The position numbers and the translations under genes are program-made. Under the pieces are notes generated by a model. It searched no databases and was not told the origin of the DNA. It saw only the letters and a program-made list of their open reading frames with translations. 64,000 nucleotides of DNA from Desulfonema magnum (lineage in GTDB: Bacteria; Desulfobacterota; Desulfobacteria; Desulfobacterales; 4be13). Positions 55,065 to 63,708 of this stretch are shown one piece after another. The stretch is from contig NZ_CP061800.1 in assembly GCF_017377395.1 (NCBI RefSeq), positions 6,717,633 through 6,781,632 on the forward strand, in the 5' to 3' direction. The first letter of the stretch is position 1. Each line of letters opens with the position of its first letter.

Positions 55065-57848
55065 ATGATTAAAAAAAATGTTTTCAATGTAAGACCGGGT
55101 TTTCCGGTTTTAATTTCTGTTTTAGTATATACTGTCGTATTTATCACAGGTCTTACAGGTCTGGTTTATCAGGTCGCGTGGCAAAAATATCTGGGCAGGC
55201 TCCTGGGAAGTGACACCATCGCTACCGCAACCATATTGGCCGTGTTTCTGGGAGGTTTATCTCTCGGATATTATATCTGCGGAAGATTCACCACACAGGT
55301 CAGAAACCAGTTTAAAGCTTATGCTGTGTTAGAAGGTATTATCGGAATCTGGTGTCTCAATTTTCCCATGGTCTTTAAGGTTGTTGAATCGCTTACCCGG
55401 GAATGGCATTTTTCTCCGCCGCCGGTAATGATCCTTCAGGGGTTTTTCTGCTCCGTGATACTCATGGGAATCCCCACCATTTGCATGGGCGGAACGATTC
55501 CGTTTCTGACACGGGGGCTGTCAGGACATATTGGCGAAGCCACGCGTATCCACGCCAGCGTCTATGCTGTCAACACTGCCGGTGCGTTTATAGGAACCCT
55601 CCTGGCCGGTTTCTATCTGATTCCGAATCATGGTCTGCCCGTAACCGTAAAAGGAACTGCTTTCCTGAATCTGGGCGCGTTTCTGTTTTTTTATTTTATA
55701 CCGGGCAAGGGGCAAGGGGCGAGGGGCGAGGGTGAACCGGCACTCAGCAATCCCCAATCACAAATCACAAATCACAAATTACAAATCACAAATCGCAAAT
55801 CCCCGGCCATCCTCTGTGCGATTGCCTTTTTAAGCGGTTTCTATGTGATGACGCTGGAAAATGTTCTGATCCGAATCAGCAACCTTTCATTCGGGAGTTC
55901 TTCTTATTCTTTCTCTCTGATTGTATCTGTTTTTATTCTTTCCATTGCCATGGGAAGCTATGTTGTGGGCAGATTAAAAGATATCCCTCGGCATTTATTA
56001 TTTACAAATCAGTTGCTTATCACGATAACCTTGTTAATCGTCTATCTCTCCCTTGATACCTGGCCCTACTGGGCTCATCTGATCCGGGGTTCTTTTCCTT
56101 CGGACATTTCGGCATTTTCCACATATTATCTCAATGTGTTCGCGGCCCTGGCCCTTATTCTGATACTGCCCATAGGTCTCATGGGAGCGACCGTTCCCAT
56201 TGCATTTCACGAGATCAAAAGAGATCTGAAAAATGTGGGAAAACACTCCGGTATCCTTTTCTCATTAAATACCATCGGCAACCTTGTGGGAAGTCTGGTC
56301 GGGGGAATCTTTTTTTACTATTACTTCAACAATGCAAGGGTCTTTCTGTGTGCAGCGTTACTTGCCGCTATTTCCACATTCCTGGCCACTGTGGAAAAAA
56401 TCCGAAATCCGAAAATCCGAAATCAAAAATCAAAACTCCTCTCTTTGGCCCTGATCATTACAGTTCTGGTTTTTTTTATATGGGCACCGTTTTATGATGA
56501 AGATCATTTTATGGTGGGGACCTTCACCCAGAAGAGACTTTTATCTTATTCCCAGGATGGCCCGGATGATTTCTTCAGAAAGTGGAACAGTAAAAGGGAT
56601 TTAAAATTTTACAAAGACGGGCCTATGGCCACCGTGGCCGTTACCGAGCATCCCTATCCTCCGGGATCGCCAACAGCACAGAAATCCCTGTCCATCGTTG
56701 TCAACGGCAAGTCTGATTCCTCCACCATCGGGGATGCTTATCTGCTCAAGCTTTTGGCCCATCTGCCGGCTCTGTTGGCAGAGAAAAGAGAAAACACTAT
56801 GGTCGTGGGACTGGGCACAGGCGTCACAGCGGCCGAATTAACCCTCTATCCTGATATCGAGAGTATTGATGTGGCTGAAATTTCACCCTCGGTTGTGGAA
56901 GTTCTTCCCTATTTCCGAGAATTCACATATGATCTTCATCTGAACCCGAAGGCCCGTATTCTGATGGGAGACGCGTTCCGCATTCTGAAACGAAGTGAAA
57001 AAAAATGGGATATCATTCTCTCAGAGCCGAGCAATCCCTGGGTGACAGGGGTGGATTTGTTATTTACACAGGAGTTTTATAAATTAGTCAGAGAACATCT
57101 CACCGAAAACGGGATATTGGCCCAGTGGATCCATACCTATTTTGCGGATCCGTCCATGCTGGGGATGATCATCAATACGGTCAGCCAGGAATTTGACCAA
57201 TGCCGTGTGTTCATGGCAACCCCGGGAGATATGATACTGCTGGCCTCGGACAAATCTTTTTCACTCAGGGATATCCGGAAGGCTCAGGAGACGTTGAACA
57301 CCAATGAGGCAGTCAGGGCCTCTCTTGACAAGATCAACTTTCACACGATTGAAACAATGCTTATCCGGGAAGTATGGCCCCCTTCTTATATTTCGGACCA
57401 TTTCCGGGATTCCGGATCAGGGAAAACAAGTTTCGGGATTCAGACCATGGACAATCCCCGGCTTCATTACATAGCCGGGAAATGTTTTTTTACTGGAAAA
57501 GGTATTCCGAATTCCTATTTTTTCAATTCATCATCTGCCCCGTATTTCAAGGATTTCTTAATAACAAAAAAATATGGAAACTGGGCAGCGTTCCCGTTTT
57601 CAAAAGAAAAATTTGATTCTCTGATCCTTTCGTTAAAAGACAAATATCTGGGATATGAATTACCCATGACCCACGCACTCAGATTAAAAGCCTTCCTCAG
57701 CGATTCCGAACAGTATCCGCTTTCTGAAAAACAAAGGCAAGCCTACGGGATTGACGACCTTATCCGACATGACGGATTAAAAGGCAATATCCGCAGATTC
57801 AGAAGCTGGATCGTTCCTTATCCTGTTAAGGGAACTCGAAATAAATAA
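55065..57848 (+). CDS. Membrane-bound spermidine-synthase-like protein, 927 aa
   Basis: The N-terminal half has about twelve membrane spans (LISVLVYTVVFITGLTGLVY; GGTIPFLTRGLSG). The C-terminal half (about 510-780) is a spermidine-synthase/SAM-type Rossmann domain: MVVGLGTGVTAAELTLYP, IDVAEISPSVVEVLPYF, ARILMGDAFRIL and IILSEPSNPWVTGVDLLFTQ. Such fusions are widespread but their product is mostly unknown, and a polyamine or aminopropyl transfer reaction is only suggested. A loop of about 33 residues in the membrane half, GKGQGARGEGEP onward, is encoded by GGGGCAA and ACAAATC heptamers. A second tract encodes KIRNPKIRNQKSK. The final residues, GTRNK, come from a dispersed repeat. AAGGATAG precedes the ATG. 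Confidence 0.85.
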   Translation: MIKKNVFNVRPGFPVLISVLVYTVVFITGLTGLVYQVAWQKYLGRLLGSDTIATATILAVFLGGLSLGYYICGRFTTQVRNQFKAYAVLEGIIGIWCLNFPMVFKVVESLTREWHFSPPPVMILQGFFCSVILMGIPTICMGGTIPFLTRGLSGHIGEATRIHASVYAVNTAGAFIGTLLAGFYLIPNHGLPVTVKGTAFLNLGAFLFFYFIPGKGQGARGEGEPALSNPQSQITNHKLQITNRKSPAILCAIAFLSGFYVMTLENVLIRISNLSFGSSSYSFSLIVSVFILSIAMGSYVVGRLKDIPRHLLFTNQLLITITLLIVYLSLDTWPYWAHLIRGSFPSDISAFSTYYLNVFAALALILILPIGLMGATVPIAFHEIKRDLKNVGKHSGILFSLNTIGNLVGSLVGGIFFYYYFNNARVFLCAALLAAISTFLATVEKIRNPKIRNQKSKLLSLALIITVLVFFIWAPFYDEDHFMVGTFTQKRLLSYSQDGPDDFFRKWNSKRDLKFYKDGPMATVAVTEHPYPPGSPTAQKSLSIVVNGKSDSSTIGDAYLLKLLAHLPALLAEKRENTMVVGLGTGVTAAELTLYPDIESIDVAEISPSVVEVLPYFREFTYDLHLNPKARILMGDAFRILKRSEKKWDIILSEPSNPWVTGVDLLFTQEFYKLVREHLTENGILAQWIHTYFADPSMLGMIINTVSQEFDQCRVFMATPGDMILLASDKSFSLRDIRKAQETLNTNEAVRASLDKINFHTIETMLIREVWPPSYISDHFRDSGSGKTSFGIQTMDNPRLHYIAGKCFFTGKGIPNSYFFNSSSAPYFKDFLITKKYGNWAAFPFSKEKFDSLILSLKDKYLGYELPMTHALRLKAFLSDSEQYPLSEKQRQAYGIDDLIRHDGLKGNIRRFRSWIVPYPVKGTRNK
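55702..55803 (+). repeat. Coding heptamers GGGGCAA and ACAAATC in the spermidine-synthase-like gene
   Basis: Four GGGGCRA units are followed by about seven ACAAATC-type units, all in frame, encoding a polar insert (QSQITNHKLQITNRKS) between membrane spans. A second run, of CCGAAAT units, lies at 56398-56434. Confidence 0.88.
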
Positions 57849-58151
57849 TATACCCGATACAAAAAACGTAGGGTGGGTGGAGCGAAGCGCAACCCACCTT
57901 GTGCGGTGGGTTGCGCTTCGCTCCACCCACCCTACACCGGATATTTTATTTTTGTCGAGACCAGCTCAGAAAACCTGATCATCGAGTGATAATATTCCAA
58001 AGCTAACCATGCCCCCATATTTAACAAACTGATTCAGGTGGTTATACGGCTTATATGCGGAATTGAAACAAGGGACGTCAAATTTCATTTGCCATTCTCA
58101 TTTTTTATGATATGCGTGATTGTTTTGAAATAAAATCACTAAGGGGAACAT
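57849..58151. other. Intergenic region with a long inverted repeat
   Basis: It holds the inverted repeat at 57868-57935, a family C right end (AAAACCTGATCATCGAGT, to 57988) and AT-rich sequence before the next gene. No gene is seen. Confidence 0.7.
57868..57935. repeat. GTAGGGTGGGTGGAGCGAAG inverted repeat
   Basis: Two arms of about 30 bp with an 8-base loop. Similar sequence is found in many unrelated bacterial genomes. A shorter relative sits at 25409-25443, and both are preceded by GAAATAAATAATATACC. It may terminate transcription of the preceding gene. Confidence 0.85.
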
Positions 58152-59588
58152 ATGGATTCGGCGAAACATCGCTATCAGCAGGAACGTATTGCTCATTGGA
58201 ATAAGATTTCCCGGTTACATGAAAATCCGAAACGGATCGGCGCGTTTTATCAAAAACTTCTTCAGCATTATTACAAGTTCCTCATTCCTCCGGGATTGCG
58301 GATATTGGAACTGGGGTGCGGTCACGGAGACCTTCTTGCTTTGTTGGAGCCATCTGTCGGGGTGGGAGCTGACTTTTCAGATGAGATGATCAGATATGCT
58401 TCGGCAAGGCATCCCGGGCTGTCTTTTGTCCGGGCTGATGCGCACGACATGGTCTTTAAGGAAAAATTTGATGTCATTATCCTCTCCGATTTGGTGAACG
58501 ATCTCCGGGATGTGCAGTCTGTTTTTGAAAGATTTCGTGAGATAAGCCATCCGGGAACACGCATCATTCTGAATTTTTACAATAATCTGTGGCGTATTCC
58601 CCTGTCAGTCGCGAATCGCCTGGGCATGGGGGCAGCGGTTTTGGAACAAAACTGGTTATCTCCTCATGATATTTTCAACCTGCTGAATCTGGAAGACTTT
58701 GACGTTGTCAAACATATTCGGTGCATTTTGTTTCCTTTGAAAGTTCCGTTGTTACCAAATCTGGCGAACCAGTACATGGTGAATTTTTTGCCTTTCAGCT
58801 GGTTTGCCCTGACAAATTTTGTCGTTGCCCGGCCCGCACCAATGCGGAAACAGGCCCGGACAGGCGGACAACCTTCTGTTTCAGTCATTATCCCTGCCCG
58901 GAACGAAGCCGGGAATATTGAACATATTTTAAAGCGTACGCCTTCCCTGGGCAGCGAGACCGAACTTATATTTGTCGAAGGGCATTCAAACGATAATACC
59001 TTTGAGACCATTGAACAGGTGATTGAACGCTTTCCGGAAAAAAAATGCAGACTGTTCAGGCAGCCCGGAAAGGGAAAAGGTGACGCGGTCCGCCTGGGTT
59101 TTGAGAAAGCCCGGGGAGATGTGCTGATGATACTGGACGCGGACATGACCGTCCCCCCCGAGGACCTGACACGCTTTTTTAATGCGATTGTATCGGGAAA
59201 AGGGGAATTTATCAACGGGGTTCGCCTTGTCTATCCGTTGGAACAGGAATCCATGCGTTTCTTTAACATCCTCGGAAACAAGTTTTTCAGCCTGGCATTT
59301 TCATGGCTGCTCGGGCAGCCAATAAAAGACACCCTGTGCGGAACAAAAGTGCTGTGGAAACGTGACTATGAACTGATTGCCAAAAACAGGGATTATTTTG
59401 GAGATTTTGATCCGTTCGGAGATTTTGATTTGTTGTTCGGAGCTGCAAAACTGAATTTAAAAATTGCCGAAGTTCCCATTCGTTACCGCTCCCGAGCTTA
59501 TGGTAATACCAATATTAACCGCTGGCGTCACGGATGGCTTTTGCTTAAAATGGTGTTGTTCGCGGCAAAACGCATAAAATTTATCTGA
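58152..59588 (+). CDS. SAM methyltransferase fused to a GT2 glycosyltransferase, 478 aa
   Basis: Residues about 1-215 are a class I methyltransferase with the SAM motif LRILELGCGHGDLLAL and VGADFSDEMIRYASARHPGL. Residues about 240-478 are a GT-A family 2 domain: SVIIPARNEAGNIEHILKR, ELIFVEGHSNDNTFE, the metal site MILDADMTVPPEDL, and IKDTLCGTKVLWKRDYE, which resembles polyprenyl-phosphate sugar synthases. A basic C-terminus with a hydrophobic stretch (LLLKMVLFAAKRIKFI) could lie on the membrane. It could make the lipid-linked sugar used by the GT-C proteins upstream (inference). AGGGGAA precedes the ATG. Confidence 0.87.
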   Translation: MDSAKHRYQQERIAHWNKISRLHENPKRIGAFYQKLLQHYYKFLIPPGLRILELGCGHGDLLALLEPSVGVGADFSDEMIRYASARHPGLSFVRADAHDMVFKEKFDVIILSDLVNDLRDVQSVFERFREISHPGTRIILNFYNNLWRIPLSVANRLGMGAAVLEQNWLSPHDIFNLLNLEDFDVVKHIRCILFPLKVPLLPNLANQYMVNFLPFSWFALTNFVVARPAPMRKQARTGGQPSVSVIIPARNEAGNIEHILKRTPSLGSETELIFVEGHSNDNTFETIEQVIERFPEKKCRLFRQPGKGKGDAVRLGFEKARGDVLMILDADMTVPPEDLTRFFNAIVSGKGEFINGVRLVYPLEQESMRFFNILGNKFFSLAFSWLLGQPIKDTLCGTKVLWKRDYELIAKNRDYFGDFDPFGDFDLLFGAAKLNLKIAEVPIRYRSRAYGNTNINRWRHGWLLLKMVLFAAKRIKFI

Positions 59589-59643
59589 GCAACATTATTT
59601 TGCAGACTTTTGATAAAAATCTAATGCTGAGGCATGGTTTTTG

Positions 59644-60131
59644 CTAATTATAACGGGTTCAGGGGGGCAATGCTGTTGATTTAGGCAATTCCGAACGGAT
59701 CCGGAGTGCAAAAATTTTATTTTTGCGCCTGCGAAAAAGCATTTTTCGCACTCCGGAGAAAATATCGGAAAACCTGCTTATGCTTAAGTCAATAGTATTG
59801 GTTCAGGGGAGAGGTCCGGTTAAGCCCATATGCATCAGGCTAAGATCGTAACTCATTGTTTTTATTAATCCGTGATCTGCCGGACGGGGTTTGCAACCCC
59901 GTCCGAAATATTTTCCGACCCCCGAAAACAAACGTTTCGGACGGGGTTGCAAACCCCGTCCGGCAGTCTTAGCCTGATGCATATGCCAGTTAAGCCCCGT
60001 AGGTGCGATATATTTGTAACATTCCGGCCTGGCCAAGCCCCGTGGAGGCGGCATATTTTCAGGATACTTACTACAAATATGTCGCCCCTACGGGGCTTGG
60101 TCGGCCCTCCCCTGAATCCGGTTATAACCAG
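59644..60131. mobile_element. MITE-like element, family B, copy 3, with nested insertions
   Basis: The left end is CTAATTATAACGGGTTCAGG and the right end CCTGAATCCGGTTATAACCA. The inside has GGTGCGATATATTTGTAAC facing CTACAAATATGTCGCCCC, as in copy 2, plus the inserted MITE and a GCACTCCGGA hairpin. Confidence 0.65.
59827..59985. mobile_element. 159-bp MITE with CATATGCATCAGGCTAAGA ends, copy 3
   Basis: Intact inverted ends. The flanks are an 11-bp direct repeat with one mismatch (CCGGTTAAGCC and CCAGTTAAGCC). The core palindrome pair is the same as in the copies at 21260 and 22741, but the spacer resembles the isolated palindrome pair at 7466. Confidence 0.85.
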
Positions 60132-60313
60132 AAGATTTTTTCCACTGAACCCATGGCTGATTTCATCAGTGAGAATTCATTTCTCATAATAATCTGAGCG
60201 GCCTGTTGATACGCGGTGGGGAAGCGGGGCATCATACTTGACAAATTCATTTTTTTCGGAGATATTGTAAGAAAAAGATTGTTGAACACAAAAGAAACAA
60301 AAGGAGCTAAATT

Positions 60314-60781
60314 TTGGCAACTGAAGAAGGTATCGTCATAAAGGTCAGTAATTCCGGAACCGCATGGGTAAAAACAACGAAAAGCAGTTCATGCGAAGCG
60401 TGTGCGGCAAGAGATAGCTGTCATTCGATGGGCGGGGGAAAGGAAATGAAGGTTGAAACAATCAACACCGCGGGGGCAAAAGTAGGTGATAAAGTTATCA
60501 TTGGTTTTGAAACAGCGTCCCTGCTCAAAGCAGCTTTCCTTGTTTATGTATTTCCAATTTTAAGCATGATTGCGGGGGCGGTGATCGGGCAGGAAGTCGC
60601 ACCAAATTATAACTTCAGTGCCCCTTATGCCTCGGTGACACTGGGGTTCATGTTTTTCTTTCTTGCATTTTTGCTTGTCAGAATAATGGGGATTAAAATG
60701 TCCAAAAAGGAAGAATACAGAGCAAAAATCATCAGGATTAAGAGAGGAAAAAAAACAGAAGATCTTTCAGAGGTAGCCTGA
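60314..60781 (+). CDS. RseC/MucC-family (SoxR_RseC) membrane protein, 155 aa
   Basis: The N-terminal domain carries the conserved cysteines CEACAARDSC and GKEMKVETINTAGAKVGDKV. Two transmembrane helices follow (FLVYVFPILSMIAGAVIG and VTLGFMFFFLAFLLVRIMG), then a basic tail. RseC in E. coli modulates sigma-E signalling and SoxR reduction. In anaerobes the family is linked to Rnf-type electron transport. The start is TTG, supported by AAGGAG eight bases upstream and by homology from residue 2. It is isolated here, converging on the nitrilase gene. Confidence 0.88.
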   Translation: MATEEGIVIKVSNSGTAWVKTTKSSSCEACAARDSCHSMGGGKEMKVETINTAGAKVGDKVIIGFETASLLKAAFLVYVFPILSMIAGAVIGQEVAPNYNFSAPYASVTLGFMFFFLAFLLVRIMGIKMSKKEEYRAKIIRIKRGKKTEDLSEVA

Positions 60782-60893
60782 AGGCCCGTTTGCAGAACAA
60801 ACTTTCTATTTAACATTCTCAAAACGGCCTGACGTGGTGAAGTATCCCCAGCTTTCAAGACTTCTGCAACCTTCATCATCCAATTTTTCTGAG

Positions 60894-61730
60894 CTATATT
60901 TTTCTGAGCTGGTTAATCTTACGGCCGCATAGCAGATCATCTCTTCTGTTCGGAAGAAAAAAGTGCATTTTATTATTTCGTACTCCTGTCAGAACATCCG
61001 CTTTCAGTTCCGCAACCACCATGTTTTCTCCGCCACTCACATCCTTTTCCATAATTTTTCCGGCCGGATCAATTACCACTGCAACCCCTGGAAAGTGAAG
61101 CCCTTTTCCATTTTCACCGGTCTGGTTACATGCAATGACAAAAAAGCTGTTATCATAAGCTCTTGCAGGAAGATGCCGCATCCATGACTCGTATTTTTCC
61201 CGGGGAGTTCCCCTCGGAGACGCATGGGGAATAAAAATAACCTCAGCACCTTTTAAGGCCATGAGGGTGGAAAGTTCGGGAAAATGGGCGTCATAGCAAA
61301 GCTGAATTCCGAATTTCACGCCACAGGCTTCAAACAGGGGAACTTTATCACCTGCTGAGAACACAGGGCGTTCGGGCGGGGCAATATGCAGTTTTCGGTA
61401 AACATCAAAATTTCCCTCGGGTTTTACAACCAGATGGCTTGCAAAGATAAGGCCATTTTCATCTTTTTCAGCCATTCCCGCGAGAATGACAATATCCTGG
61501 TCCTCGGCCAGATATGAAAGATGGTCAGTTACGGAACCCGGAACAGGCTCTGCCGCATCCTTTATATCCTGACAAACGCTGTATCCCGTAACATTCATTT
61601 CCGGGAAACAGACAACAGCCGCACCCTCTTTTTTTGCAGCCTTTATCCATTTGACCATTCCGTCAAGATTATCAGCAGTCTTACCTGCAAACGACTGGGA
61701 AATTATTGCGGCAATGCGGATGTCTTTCAT
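60894..61730 (-). CDS. Carbon-nitrogen hydrolase (nitrilase superfamily), 278 aa
   Basis: An amidase-type hydrolase with the Glu-Lys-Cys triad: Glu44 in VVCFPEMNVTGYS, Lys in YRKLHIAPPERPVF (about 113), and Cys in FGIQLCYDAHFPELS (about 147). The length fits single-domain amidases that cleave small amides or carbamoyl groups. The substrate cannot be fixed. The ATG is preceded directly by a GAGAATT array (reading CAATTCTCAATT on the coding strand) with no Shine-Dalgarno, exactly as for the SpoIIM-like gene. The siroheme decarboxylase gene lies upstream in the other direction of reading order, separated by repeats. Confidence 0.9.
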   Translation of the reverse strand: MKDIRIAAIISQSFAGKTADNLDGMVKWIKAAKKEGAAVVCFPEMNVTGYSVCQDIKDAAEPVPGSVTDHLSYLAEDQDIVILAGMAEKDENGLIFASHLVVKPEGNFDVYRKLHIAPPERPVFSAGDKVPLFEACGVKFGIQLCYDAHFPELSTLMALKGAEVIFIPHASPRGTPREKYESWMRHLPARAYDNSFFVIACNQTGENGKGLHFPGVAVVIDPAGKIMEKDVSGGENMVVAELKADVLTGVRNNKMHFFLPNRRDDLLCGRKINQLRKI

Positions 61731-61734
61731 AATT

Positions 61735-61872
61735 GAGAATTGAGAATTGGGAATTGGGAACAGAAAAGCGGAACCATCTGTTTAGAAACTGAAATCCGAA
61801 TGCTTAAAACCAAAAAGTTTCAAGTTTCGAGTTTCGAGTTTCGAGTTTCAAGTTTCGAGTTTCAAGTTTCAA
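61735..61872. repeat. GAGAATT and AAGTTTC/GAGTTTC heptamers
   Basis: About four GAGAATT/GGGAATT units touch the nitrilase start codon. About eight AAGTTTC/GAGTTTC units (61818-61871) end at the stop of the siroheme decarboxylase gene. Confidence 0.9.
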
Positions 61873-61873
61873 A

Positions 61874-62329
61874 CTACAGATCAAAATGCGCTTTAACTTT
61901 AAACAGCTTTGTCGCAGGCAGATTGAGAATATCAGTTATTCCTGTTTCTTTGGAAATTTTTTCAAGGTTTGATTCTATTTCTTCCATGGAGGGTGCAATA
62001 AAGGTGAACCAGATATTAAAATTATTATCTCTTTGGTAATTATGCGTCACTCCCGGATAATGGTTGACAGTTTCCGCAAATAAACTGATTTTGTCTTCCG
62101 GAACCTTTGCCGCACAGAGCGTGCTGACAAATCCCAGTTTTCCAGGAAAAAAATTTCCGCCAATTCGTCGGATAATTCCGGCTTCTTTCAGGCGGACAAC
62201 CCGGTTTAGCACATCTGTCTCAGAAAGCCCGATATCATTGGCTATGGAAAGATATGGACGCGAGGTAATAGGAAAGTCGGACTGAATCCGGTTAAGAACA
62301 GCTCTGTCAATGTCATCCATCAACGGCAT
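61874..62329 (-). CDS. Siroheme decarboxylase subunit (AhbA/AhbB, Lrp/AsnC fold), 151 aa
   Basis: An Lrp-like winged helix (DIDRAVLNRIQSDFPITSRP, LSETDVLNRVVRLKEAGIIR) is followed by a ferredoxin-like domain with VTHNYQRDNNFNIWFTFIAP, the motif characteristic of AhbA/AhbB and NirD/L/G/H. These decarboxylate siroheme to didecarboxysiroheme in the alternative haem pathway used by sulfate reducers and methanogens. Sequence alone does not let me decide between the A and B subunit, and the partner gene is not in the window. AAGGAG lies at good spacing before the ATG. Confidence 0.88.
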   Translation of the reverse strand: MPLMDDIDRAVLNRIQSDFPITSRPYLSIANDIGLSETDVLNRVVRLKEAGIIRRIGGNFFPGKLGFVSTLCAAKVPEDKISLFAETVNHYPGVTHNYQRDNNFNIWFTFIAPSMEEIESNLEKISKETGITDILNLPATKLFKVKAHFDL

Positions 62330-62342
62330 GGGATACTCCTTG

Positions 62343-62426
62343 GAAATTGATAATTGATAATGGACAATTGATAATTATCCATTATCAATTGTCCATTATC
62401 AATTATCCATTATCAATTATCAATTT
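62343..62426. repeat. ATTATCA heptamer block, inverted halves
   Basis: TTGATAA/TTGACAA-type units followed by reversed ATTATCA units, able to form a long hairpin. The last units supply the TGA stop of the YjbQ gene. Confidence 0.93.
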
Positions 62427-62812
62427 TTTATAAAGCTTATATTTACTTTTCTGTTTCGAGGGCCGTCAAATTCACAGAAAAATATTCCCTGCCATGTCCC
62501 TAAAACCAGTTTTCCGTTTTCAACTGCTATCAGTTCCGAGGCCCCAACAAGTGTTGATTTTATATGGGCTGGTGAGTTTCCTTCGAGGTGACGGTAATCT
62601 GCTTCCCAGGGGATGATCTTGTTTAAGACCATCAGAATGTCGGCCTTCACACTTGGGTCGGCGTTTTCATTTATGGTCACGGCGGCGGTGGTATGCGGAA
62701 CACAGACCATGCAAAGCCCTTCATTCAGACCGGCTGACTGAACCGCTTCCTGTATCTCTGAGGTGATATCAATTAATTCTGTTCTGGCTTTGGTTTTGAC
62801 GGTCAGAAGCAT
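62420..62812 (-). CDS. YjbQ/UPF0047 family protein, 130 aa
   Basis: The signature PHTTAAVTINENADPSVKAD and the C-terminal GTWQGIFFCEFDGPRNRKV define the family. Conserved histidines (HTT; RHLEGNSPAHIKS) bind a metal. Members show thiamine-phosphate-synthase-like side activity, but the physiological role is unclear. GGAGG precedes the ATG. The last codons, Lys-Asn, and the TGA overlap an ATTATCA-type repeat. It lies upstream of the siroheme decarboxylase gene on the same strand. Confidence 0.93.
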   Translation of the reverse strand: MLLTVKTKARTELIDITSEIQEAVQSAGLNEGLCMVCVPHTTAAVTINENADPSVKADILMVLNKIIPWEADYRHLEGNSPAHIKSTLVGASELIAVENGKLVLGTWQGIFFCEFDGPRNRKVNISFIKN

Positions 62813-62831
62813 TTTTTTTCAACCTCCGTAC

Positions 62832-62870
62832 AGTGAGAATTGAGAATTGAGAATTGAAAATCGAGAATCC
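62832..62870. repeat. GAGAATT heptamers upstream of yjbQ
   Basis: Three clear TGAGAAT units and two degenerate ones. Confidence 0.85.
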
Positions 62871-62933
62871 GGAAGATTGCCATTTTCAGTTCCCAATCCT
62901 GACTTCCGGTTTTATAATTTCCTGTACAAATAA

Positions 62934-62975
62934 AAAAAGCCCTCCCGCTTTTTACGGTCAGGGCTTTTTCTTTTA
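62934..62975 (-). terminator. Terminator of dsrC
   Basis: Stem AAAAAGCCCT / AGGGCTTTTT with A- and T-runs on both sides, so it can act in both directions. It lies about 40 bp after the dsrC stop on the minus strand. Confidence 0.85.
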
Positions 62976-63013
62976 TAAATTAAATACAGGACAAAAACAA
63001 GATGATCTTAGTT

Positions 63014-63331
63014 TTAGACGCATCCCGTAGGTTTGGGAAGGCCAGCCATTTTACAGGCTCCCTTACCAGGTCCTGAGGGGAACAGTTCATAAATATGTTT
63101 CAGTTTGAAACCGGTAACCTTTGAAAGAACACGGACCATGGGGGCAATTCCGTTTTTCTCATAGTACTCCCGAAGCACGTCAATGACTTTCTTATGCTCG
63201 TCATTAAGTTCTGAGATTCCTTCTTCCTGTTTTACGAACTGCACCCATTCCTCAGACCAATTGGTATAGTCATCAATAAATCCGTCCTCATCAACGTTGA
63301 ACTTTTTCCCTTGGAATTCAACTTCTGGCAT
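63014..63331 (-). CDS. dsrC: DsrC, dissimilatory sulfite reductase partner, 105 aa
   Basis: DsrC carries sulfur as a trisulfide from sulfite reductase to the membrane DsrMKJOP complex. The C-terminal arm GACKMAGLPKPTGCV has both redox cysteines (penultimate position and ten residues before it), distinguishing it from TusE. The body EVEFQGKKFNVDEDGFIDDY and DEHKKVIDVLREYYEKNGIA is typical. GGAGG precedes the ATG and a strong terminator follows. As in many sulfate reducers it stands apart from dsrAB. It is the clearest physiological marker in the window. Confidence 0.98.
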   Translation of the reverse strand: MPEVEFQGKKFNVDEDGFIDDYTNWSEEWVQFVKQEEGISELNDEHKKVIDVLREYYEKNGIAPMVRVLSKVTGFKLKHIYELFPSGPGKGACKMAGLPKPTGCV

Positions 63332-63708
63332 TTAAACATCCTCCTTTTTTATTTTTCTTTATGGCTCGCAGCCTGTTAAGCTTTTATAAAAAACGTATTC
63401 TTATACGATTAATTTTTCAATGTCAATATGAAAAAATATAAAAAATATAACTGTTGCAAGCTGAAAGTCTTAAAAGCTTAAAAAAATTAAAAACTCAGGT
63501 AGCTGTAAAAACAATCTGAGTATGATTAAACATAATATTTACAAGTTGTTAGCCTTGTAGGACGGTGACAATCTTACCAAGTTGGGTTACAGCATCCTCT
63601 TTACCGTGAAAATACATTTTGAAAAGCCGGGTTTTTTATCTGAAAACATTTTCATGACCGGGGGCGAAAAACCCGGCTTTTTTATGAGCGTTTATTTTTT
63701 AAGATATC
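63332..63708. other. Intergenic region with a terminator-like hairpin
   Basis: AT-rich upstream region of dsrC, presumably with its promoter. At 63627-63682 the stem AAAAGCCGGGTTTTT / AAAAACCCGGCTTTT, of the window's dispersed CCGGG hairpin type, would end the transcript of the partial flavoprotein gene. Confidence 0.7.

Larger units (their letters stand above)
59589..60313. other. Intergenic region with a family B element containing a MITE
   Basis: Family B copy 3 occupies 59644-60131 and carries the third MITE copy. A GCACTCCGGA hairpin lies near 59700-59755. The last 180 bp is the leader of the next gene. No coding frame is convincing. Confidence 0.75.
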
